Part shown: piece after piece, positions 1 to 5,170 of the stretch
Layout: each line of letters opens with the position of its first letter
Numbering within the stretch: position 1 is the first letter of the stretch
Assembly (NCBI GenBank): GCA_026397895.1
Contig: JAPLTZ010000262.1
Location: forward strand, 1 to 7,014
DNA from: Verrucomicrobiota bacterium
GTDB taxonomy: Bacteria; Verrucomicrobiota; Verrucomicrobiia; Limisphaerales; JAFMIX01
Direction of reading: 5' to 3'
Length of the DNA stretch: 7,014 bases
Translations under genes and position numbers: made by a program
The notes under the pieces: model-generated
The model's database searches: none
What the model was told of the DNA's origin: nothing
What the model saw: the letters and a program-made list of their open reading frames with translations, nothing else

Positions 1-1003
1 CTTGCAGGAAGCCGTCGCCCGCGTCACGCCCATCGTGCCGCTGAAGAACATCTTCATCATCACCAACGCCGCGCAGGCCGCCGAGGTGCGCAAGCAGTTG
101 CCCAAGCTGCCCAAGGAGAACGTCGTCGCCGAACCCGTGGGTCGCGACACCTGTGCCGCCGTCACGCTCGGCGCGGCGCTCGTCGGCGCGCGCTCGACAA
201 CCGGCGTCATGGCCGTGCTGCCCGCCGACCACGTCATCCCCGAGGAGAAAAAGTTTCAACAGGTCTTATCCGACGCCTTCGACCTCGCCGCACGCGGTCA
301 GGCCATCATCACCATCGGCATCAAACCCACCGAGCCGGCGACCGGCTACGGCTACATCCACACCGGCCCGGAATTGCCCACGCCGCCGGGCGCGAAGAAG
401 ACCAAGACCACGTTCTTCAAAGCCGAGCGCTTTGTCGAGAAGCCGGACTTCGACACCGCGCTCGGCTACCTGAACAGCGGCCAGTATCGCTGGAACGCCG
501 GCATGTTCATCTGGAGCTTCGTCACCATCACCAACAGCCTGGAGAAACATCAGCCGGAAATGTTCGCCGCGTGCCAGCGCTGGTTCAAGGTCGCCATCAA
601 CGGCCCGAAGCTCGCCAAAGTGCTCGCCAAGGAATATCCCGCGATCAAAAAAATCTCGATTGATTACGCGCTGATGGAACACGCGCAGAACGTCATCGTG
701 GCCGACGGCGCATTCGAGTGGGACGACCTCGGCGCGTGGCCCGCCCTCGCCCGCCACCTCAAGGCCGACGCCGAAGGCAACTGCGCCGTGGCCGACTTCA
801 TCCATGTAGACGCCGCGCGCAACATCATCTACGACGCCCGCAGCAAAGACCGCCGCACGCCCATCGCCGTCGTCGGCTTGCGCGATTCCATCCTCGTCCA
901 GACCGACGACGCCGTCCTGCTCGCGCACAAATCGCAGGCGCAGAAAATCAAGGAGCTGGTCAAGAAACTCGCCGAGGATGCGCGGCTGAAGAAGCTGGTG
1001 TAG
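1..1003 (+). CDS. manC: Mannose-1-phosphate guanylyltransferase, 3' part (5' end outside window)
   Basis: This cytoplasmic enzyme makes GDP-mannose from mannose-1-phosphate and GTP, feeding polysaccharide, O-antigen and glycan synthesis. The reading frame is open at the left edge and ends at TAG 1001-1003. The first visible residues (LQEAVARV) match the region about 30-35 residues into family members, so the N-terminal nucleotide-binding GGSGTRLWP-type loop is missing only because of the window edge. Counting from base 2, visible motifs are EPVGRDT (44-50), LPADHVI (73-79), TGYGYI (114-119), FVEKP (144-148), WNAGMF (164-169), SIDYALME (219-226) and WDDLGAW (240-246), all in the order typical of the family. 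The protein stops soon after the transferase and short beta-helix region. It is therefore the single-domain form of about 360 residues and not the longer bifunctional form fused to phosphomannose isomerase. The next gene is convergent. No terminator hairpin with a T-tract follows the stop. The family is clear; GDP-mannose as product is the best reading of the motifs. Confidence 0.93.
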   Translation, partial: LQEAVARVTPIVPLKNIFIITNAAQAAEVRKQLPKLPKENVVAEPVGRDTCAAVTLGAALVGARSTTGVMAVLPADHVIPEEKKFQQVLSDAFDLAARGQAIITIGIKPTEPATGYGYIHTGPELPTPPGAKKTKTTFFKAERFVEKPDFDTALGYLNSGQYRWNAGMFIWSFVTITNSLEKHQPEMFAACQRWFKVAINGPKLAKVLAKEYPAIKKISIDYALMEHAQNVIVADGAFEWDDLGAWPALARHLKADAEGNCAVADFIHVDAARNIIYDARSKDRRTPIAVVGLRDSILVQTDDAVLLAHKSQAQKIKELVKKLAEDARLKKLV

Positions 1004-1037
1004 TGCCACAGCGGCGACGTAACACATCCGGGAGCAT

Positions 1038-2696
1038 TCAGGGTGAAGCCACCCGATAGAATCGGGCGAACGCTCCTTTCGCTGCTCCGTCCGTGAAGTT
1101 GCCATAACCGTTCGCATCGGTTTGGTTTGTGGATACGGTGAACCACTCTCCCGAACCAAAGGCGGCGCGGGCTTGCAAGATGTAAGTCTGGCCGGGTTCA
1201 CCCCGGTAGTTGAGAGACGCAATCCCGTCGGCCACGGACATCGAGGTGATGAGAACTGATTGTGTCATTGCGGTTGTTCCGCTTGTTCCGGGTTGGGGCG
1301 GCACTGCGTTCGGGAGCGCGGAAGATTTGGCAGCCAGACTGCGGACCGGCACACGGCGATTTGCCAACACGCTCATTATGTCGGTGGACAGCTTCGGAAA
1401 GGAACGATCCAATGAACCGTCCGGGTTGAGTCGAGCCAACCGCGGGCAATCAATCCCGTTGACCGTGTTGAAAAAGCCGCCGATGAGAATCTTGCCATCC
1501 TCTTGCAGGGCCATGCACATCACGCGTTCATCAGTGTCGCAGCGGAAACTTTTATCAATCGCGCCATCGGTATGCACACGCACAACGTCTCCAGGCTTTC
1601 CACCAGTGAGATCGCGCAGTTCGCTGCCGCGCGCTACAAGAAGTTTGCCGTCCTTCTGGAGAACGAGGCTCAAGTAAGTGCGGGCGCGAAGACTGTTGGT
1701 GTAAGTCAGGTCCGGCAGCCAGTTCTGGTCGAAGCGCATAAAACGTCCGATATCACCTTCCTGAACCAAGAGAATCGCGCCACCATCTGGAAGGCGCACG
1801 ACATTGTTGCAGAGTTCAACGGGGAATTCAGCAAAGATGGCTTGTAACACTTGCGACGCATCGCCAGCGGAAAGCGCATTGCCCGCCATACAGGAAAAGT
1901 AGTAACTCCAGGTTTTGGGCGGGTTCAAACTCCACTCCGTCCGTTCCCGATTGATCCAGTCCACTGGACGAAACAGCATGAAGCCCCGCTCGGTGAAGGA
2001 GCTCGCAAGCGATGCGGGAAATTTCGCCTTGGCCCAATCAGGCTGTCGCGTTCCGCTGACGCAACCATTGTCATCCAACGAGCAAGCCCGCAGTTCCGAG
2101 GTTTGTGAGTTTTTCACCAGACACGGAGTGGCAATGTGACCGTTTGTGTCGAAGACCGCCAAGCGCAAAGGCGGCGGGCTGAAAGGCTTTGGCATTACCT
2201 CGTTAAAATCATTGGTAGCGCCACACCACGGCACAAATTGTTTGTCCACCGAACCGTCCGGCTGCAACAGCTTCAATTCAGGGTGAACCAAGCCGCCACC
2301 CCGGTCATAAAAGTTGCCAGCGACCAAGATTCGCCCGTCGGTTCGCGACGTCAGGTGTTCTTCAAATACCGAACCTGAAAGTTCCAGATTTGCGCGAGCG
2401 GCGAACTCGAGGTCGAACGCGCCGCCCGGAGAGAACCGAGTGACCGCAGCACTGACTTCTCCAATTGTGCCAGACTCGGCATCTTGGAAATATACAAAGC
2501 CACAACCCATGACGACAATTTTTCCGTCCGGTTGCACAAGAATGCTCCCGACCGATCCGGGCATGGCAAATTTAATGATAGTCTCCGCATTCGAGGCGGA
2601 TTGGCTCGCCAGCAATCTGGATTCGGCGAGCCACAAGCTAGGCACAGCGAGCATGGCGGACAAAGCGCATTGAATAGATGAGCGTCGGATAAACAT
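1038..2696 (-). CDS. Secreted delta-60 repeat protein with C-terminal verrucomicrobial-type beta domain
   Basis: A 552-residue exported protein of unknown function. Residues 1-30 form a signal peptide: RR near the start, hydrophobic 10-23, and likely cleavage after A30 (SRLLA) or A37. Delta-60-type beta repeats, marked by PDGK(I/L)(L/V)V and a following (N/T)PDGxxDxxF, appear at about 48-98, 115-155, 299-331, 343-384 and 393-433. The last (EDGKILIGGFFN, LNPDGSLDRSF) is the best preserved. These probably form a propeller-like or solenoid surface fold. Residues 156-298 carry no clear repeat and several cysteines (158, 192, 205, 212, 269, 296). Residues 481-552 form a separate domain (GEPGQTYILQ ... 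FARFYRVASP), often seen at the end of extracellular Verrucomicrobia proteins. The start at 2696 is the ATG that gives the signal peptide; no Shine-Dalgarno motif precedes it. Base composition is lower in GC than the neighbours (33/60 at 1741-1800 and 32/60 at 2221-2280, against 45/60 in manC at 181-240), consistent with transfer or relaxed selection. An intrinsic terminator just upstream separates it from the barrel gene. Confidence 0.88.
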   Translation of the reverse strand: MFIRRSSIQCALSAMLAVPSLWLAESRLLASQSASNAETIIKFAMPGSVGSILVQPDGKIVVMGCGFVYFQDAESGTIGEVSAAVTRFSPGGAFDLEFAARANLELSGSVFEEHLTSRTDGRILVAGNFYDRGGGLVHPELKLLQPDGSVDKQFVPWCGATNDFNEVMPKPFSPPPLRLAVFDTNGHIATPCLVKNSQTSELRACSLDDNGCVSGTRQPDWAKAKFPASLASSFTERGFMLFRPVDWINRERTEWSLNPPKTWSYYFSCMAGNALSAGDASQVLQAIFAEFPVELCNNVVRLPDGGAILLVQEGDIGRFMRFDQNWLPDLTYTNSLRARTYLSLVLQKDGKLLVARGSELRDLTGGKPGDVVRVHTDGAIDKSFRCDTDERVMCMALQEDGKILIGGFFNTVNGIDCPRLARLNPDGSLDRSFPKLSTDIMSVLANRRVPVRSLAAKSSALPNAVPPQPGTSGTTAMTQSVLITSMSVADGIASLNYRGEPGQTYILQARAAFGSGEWFTVSTNQTDANGYGNFTDGAAKGAFARFYRVASP

Positions 2697-2796
2697 GAAA
2701 ATGAGACGGATACTTTGCAGCTTTCTTCCCTCATTTCTAGGGCTCTTTCAAGTTTTTTCTCCCCAAGCCGGCAATCCCAACTCCAAGCCCTGATGT

Positions 2797-2826
2797 AAAA
2801 AACCGCACTCGCGGCGGCGAATGCGG
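2797..2826 (-). terminator. Rho-independent terminator after the beta-barrel gene
   Basis: Read on the minus strand, a 9-bp stem CCGCATTCG / CGAGTGCGG (2826-2818 and 2811-2803, one G-U pair) closes a 6-base loop that can pair one further C-G. It is followed at once by six T residues (2802-2797). It begins 21 bases beyond the TAA of the beta-barrel gene. The T-tract is present only for leftward transcription, so it ends the pheT/trpB2/barrel direction and shields the delta-60 gene from read-through. Confidence 0.9.
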
Positions 2827-2847
2827 CTTGGTTGAGTAACGGGAAAC

Positions 2848-3744
2848 TTAAAAAATCTTCGTCAGTGTCAGCGCGATGGTGTGGCCTTGCGGACGATCCT
2901 TCGCCATCAGTTCGTAGTTGTAGCGCAGCGAGGTGAACAGCTTGACTGACGGCCAGAACACGTTCACTTCCGGCCCGACGGCCACGACTTCATCGCGGTT
3001 GTCCGACGCGCCCGCGCCGGAATCCTTCGTGGTCTGGAGCTGGTAATAGCCCACCACGCCGACATCAATCGTGGGCTTGATGCTCTTGCTGATGCCCCAT
3101 TCGAGCGTCCACTGGTTGCCGGGCGTGATGTGGGTGTCCTTCTCCTCGTGGTTGAGTTCGTAGCGGTTGAGCGCGGACACGGCCCAGGTCTTTTCCTTGT
3201 CGAGATAGACCGTCGCGCCGGCGGTGATCATGTGTCCCCAGAAACCTTTGCCGGGTTTGGCGCTGCCGAGTTCGGATTCGCCGGTCGGCGCCCAGAAGGC
3301 GTAGGCGAGCGCGGCATCCCAGCGGTCGCCGTGCCACGAAAGCACCGCCGGCTCGACGCAGATGTCGGCTAGGCCGAAACGGCTTTGCCGCGCGCCGTTG
3401 ATGCTGATGCTGGTGTATTGCAGCGGCACGAGGACGTCGGCGGCGAAGTTGCCGCCCAGCACGTGCCAGTCGCTCACCCAGATGCCGCGGATGACATTGG
3501 CGTAGATGAACGCGTCGAAGTCCACGGGAATCTTGTCGCCGTTCGCGAAGTTGACGCGGTCGGCGGTGTAGAAGGCGTTGTAGTCGCGCAGATAAAATCC
3601 CGGCGGCGGCAGCGACGCGGCCTTGATGCCTTCGACGCCCGGAACGTAATGGCTGGTGAAGGAAGGTGACGGGCCGGCTTGGAGGATTGACGGCAGCGCC
3701 AGCAACGCGCCGGCGCAGAGGATGGTTTGCAGTTTTGTTTTCAT
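2848..3744 (-). CDS. Outer-membrane beta-barrel transporter-like protein (phenol MetA-degradation family)
   Basis: A 298-residue predicted outer-membrane barrel. Residues 1-23 are a classic signal peptide (MKTK, hydrophobic core, LQA cleavage site before G24). The mature start contains YVPGVEGIKAASLPPPGFY (33-51) followed by RDYNAFY, the hallmark of the family annotated 'putative MetA-pathway of phenol degradation' or simply 'transporter' (Pfam Phenol_MetA_deg). GLADICVEPAVLSW (124-137) is a second family-typical stretch. The rest alternates aromatic and polar residues as beta strands do. The chain ends in phenylalanine (LTLTKIF), as expected for insertion by the BAM machinery. The length is normal for the family. 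It starts 18 bases after the trpB2 stop on the same strand, so the two are probably cotranscribed, and the terminator at 2797-2826 ends the transcript. The gap is built of CCAA-like units and contains no Shine-Dalgarno motif. The substrate is unknown; small aromatic compounds are a guess from family and neighbour. Confidence 0.9.
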   Translation of the reverse strand: MKTKLQTILCAGALLALPSILQAGPSPSFTSHYVPGVEGIKAASLPPPGFYLRDYNAFYTADRVNFANGDKIPVDFDAFIYANVIRGIWVSDWHVLGGNFAADVLVPLQYTSISINGARQSRFGLADICVEPAVLSWHGDRWDAALAYAFWAPTGESELGSAKPGKGFWGHMITAGATVYLDKEKTWAVSALNRYELNHEEKDTHITPGNQWTLEWGISKSIKPTIDVGVVGYYQLQTTKDSGAGASDNRDEVVAVGPEVNVFWPSVKLFTSLRYNYELMAKDRPQGHTIALTLTKIF

Positions 3745-3762
3745 GTGTTGGTGGTTGGTTGG

Positions 3763-5070
3763 TCAGACGTCCTGGATTTTTCCGTGGAGAAAACTTTCGT
3801 AGGCGCTCAAATCGAGCAGGCCGTGGCCGGAAAGGTTGAAGAGCAGCACGCGCTTCTTGCCTTCCTCGCGGCATTTCACCGCCTCCTTCACCACGGCGGC
3901 GATGGCGTGGGCCGATTCCGGCGCGGGCACGATGCCCTCGGTGCGCGCGAACTGCACCGCCGCCTCGAACACCTTCGTCTGGTGATACGCCTCCGCCTCG
4001 ATGAGCCCGAGCTTGAGCGCGTGGCTGACCATCGGTGCCATGCCGTGATAGCGCAACCCGCCCGCGTGGATGCTCGGCGGGATGAAATTGTGGCCGAGCG
4101 TGAACATCTTCAGCAGCGGCGTGGTCTCCGCCGTGTCGCCGAAATCGTAGCGCAGTTCGCCCTCCGTCAGCGACGGGCACGCGGACGGTTCGACGCCGAC
4201 GATGCGGTATTTTTTCCCCGCCTTGATCTTCCCCCGGATGAACGGGAACGTCAGCCCGGCGAACTTGCTCCCGCCGCCGCAGCAGCCGAAGATCACATCC
4301 GGGTCTTCGCCCGCCTGCTCCATCTGCTTGATGGTTTCCTCGCCGATGACGGTCTGGTGATGACAGACATGGTTGAGCACGCTGCCGAGGGAATATTTCG
4401 TGTGCGGCGTCTTGACCGTGTCCTCGATGGCTTCGCTGATGGCGATGCCGAGGCTGCCCGGCTGATGCGGGTCCTGCGCGAGGAGCTTGCGGCCGTATTC
4501 CGTCTGGTCGCTCGGGCTCGCATGCACCGTCGCGCCCCAGGTATGCATGAGCATCCGGCGATACGGCTTGTGGTCGTAGCTGACCTTGACCATGTAAACA
4601 TTGCACTCCAGCCCGAACAGGCTGCACGCGAACGCCAGCGACGAACCCCACTGGCCCGCGCCCGTTTCCGTGGCGAGCCGCTTGGTGCCGGCTTCCTTGT
4701 TGTAGAACGCCTGCGCGACCGACGTGTTGACCTTGTGGCTGCCGGCGGGACTTGCGCCCTCGTATTTGTAGTAGATGTGCGCCGGCGTGTTCAGCGCCTT
4801 CTCCAGCCGCACCGCGCGCAACAGCGGCGTGGGCCGCCACAGCGCGTAGATTTCGCGCACGGGCTTGGGAATCTCAATCCACGGTGCGGCGGAGATTTCC
4901 TGCTCGATGAGGTTCTTCGGGAAAATCGCCTCCAGCGCGGCGGGCGGCATCGGCTCTTTCGTGCCCGGATGCAACGGCGGCGGCAACGGCTCGGGGAAAT
5001 CCGCGTTGAGGTTATACCATTGCTTGGGAATGTCCGATTGCGACAGCGTGAAACGGGTTTGTTGGCTCAT
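3763..5070 (-). CDS. trpB2: Tryptophan synthase beta chain, TrpB2 type
   Basis: A cytoplasmic PLP enzyme that condenses indole with L-serine to give L-tryptophan. At 435 residues with an extended N-terminus (WYNLNADFPEPLPPPLHP) it is of the TrpB2 class, longer than the roughly 400-residue TrpB1 partner of TrpA. Visible sites are WRPTPLLRA (78-86), GSHKVNTS with the PLP-binding lysine K113 (110-117), ETGAGQWG with the catalytic glutamate E135 (135-142; TrpB1 has H in place of W), the phosphate-binding loop CCGGGSKFAG (263-272), EGIVPAPESAHAI (378-390) and LSGHGLLDL (413-421). The phosphate loop reads GGGSK where GGGSN is the usual form. The ATG at 5070 fits the family N-terminus. No Shine-Dalgarno motif precedes it; an 11-bp inverted repeat ends on its first base. 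No trpA lies nearby, so indole salvage is the likely role. pheT lies 100 bases upstream and the barrel gene 18 bases downstream, both on the same strand. Confidence 0.95.
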   Translation of the reverse strand: MSQQTRFTLSQSDIPKQWYNLNADFPEPLPPPLHPGTKEPMPPAALEAIFPKNLIEQEISAAPWIEIPKPVREIYALWRPTPLLRAVRLEKALNTPAHIYYKYEGASPAGSHKVNTSVAQAFYNKEAGTKRLATETGAGQWGSSLAFACSLFGLECNVYMVKVSYDHKPYRRMLMHTWGATVHASPSDQTEYGRKLLAQDPHQPGSLGIAISEAIEDTVKTPHTKYSLGSVLNHVCHHQTVIGEETIKQMEQAGEDPDVIFGCCGGGSKFAGLTFPFIRGKIKAGKKYRIVGVEPSACPSLTEGELRYDFGDTAETTPLLKMFTLGHNFIPPSIHAGGLRYHGMAPMVSHALKLGLIEAEAYHQTKVFEAAVQFARTEGIVPAPESAHAIAAVVKEAVKCREEGKKRVLLFNLSGHGLLDLSAYESFLHGKIQDV

Positions 5071-5100
5071 AATGTCGTGGTGTATTTGCCCACGACATTA
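5070..5100 (-). promoter_or_regulatory. Perfect inverted repeat abutting the trpB2 start codon
   Basis: The 11-bp arms TAATGTCGTGG (5070-5080) and CCACGACATTA (5090-5100) are exact reverse complements with a 9-base loop (5081-5089). The left arm includes base 5070, the A of the trpB2 ATG. In the mRNA the hairpin would cover the whole region where a ribosome binding site should lie. As DNA it could be an operator for a dimeric regulator. There is no following T-tract on either strand, so it is not an intrinsic terminator. The structure is certain at the sequence level; the regulatory role is inferred from position. Confidence 0.6.
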
Positions 5101-5160
5101 CCCACCGCCGCCCGAAACCGGCTCACCTTGTTCTGCCAAAAAACAGACTTTATTTGCCCA
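5083..5160. repeat. Pair of 10-base direct repeats in the pheT-trpB2 gap
   Basis: TATTTGCCCA occurs at 5083-5092 and again at 5151-5160, with starts 68 bases apart. The first copy overlaps the loop of the inverted repeat in front of trpB2; the second lies just after the pheT stop. The 68 bases could reflect a local duplication or paired binding sites, but a 10-base match in a short AT-poor gap can also be chance. No convincing -35/-10 pair for trpB2 was found in this gap. Confidence 0.3.
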
Positions 5161-5170
5161 GCCCGACGAA

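Noticed and set aside
848..856. GACCGCCGC in manC, the same 9-mer as one arm of the pheT hairpin
   Set aside because: The partner arm is absent and the bases encode an ordinary DRR segment of ManC; GC-rich chance match.
1052..1066. Small inverted repeat CCCGAT/ATCGGG near the convergent gene ends
   Set aside because: A 6-bp stem with 3-base loop and no T-tract on either side; it lies in the coding end of the delta-60 gene (FYRV), so it is not supported as a terminator.
266..1222. 318-codon minus-strand frame opposite manC
   Set aside because: Antisense shadow of manC; low-complexity Gly/Val/Asp/Arg composition and no recognised motif.
2351..2734. 127-codon minus-strand frame whose ATG follows closely on the delta-60 upstream region
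   Set aside because: It overlaps the signal peptide and first repeats of the delta-60 protein in another frame, and those repeats are clearly the real coding signal.
2697..2796. Possible promoter for the delta-60 gene (TTGAAA near 2750 on the minus strand)
   Set aside because: No -10-like hexamer lies at 16-18 bases from it; the promoter cannot be assigned from sequence alone.
3065..4840. 591-codon minus-strand frame across trpB2 and the barrel gene
   Set aside because: It is an out-of-phase reading of two real genes, rich in Arg, Gly, Ala and His, and it spans their junction without any domain.
5132..5160. T-run (TTTTTT on the minus strand) after pheT as a possible terminator
   Set aside because: No stable GC-rich stem immediately precedes the run; only a 4-bp pairing around it can be drawn.
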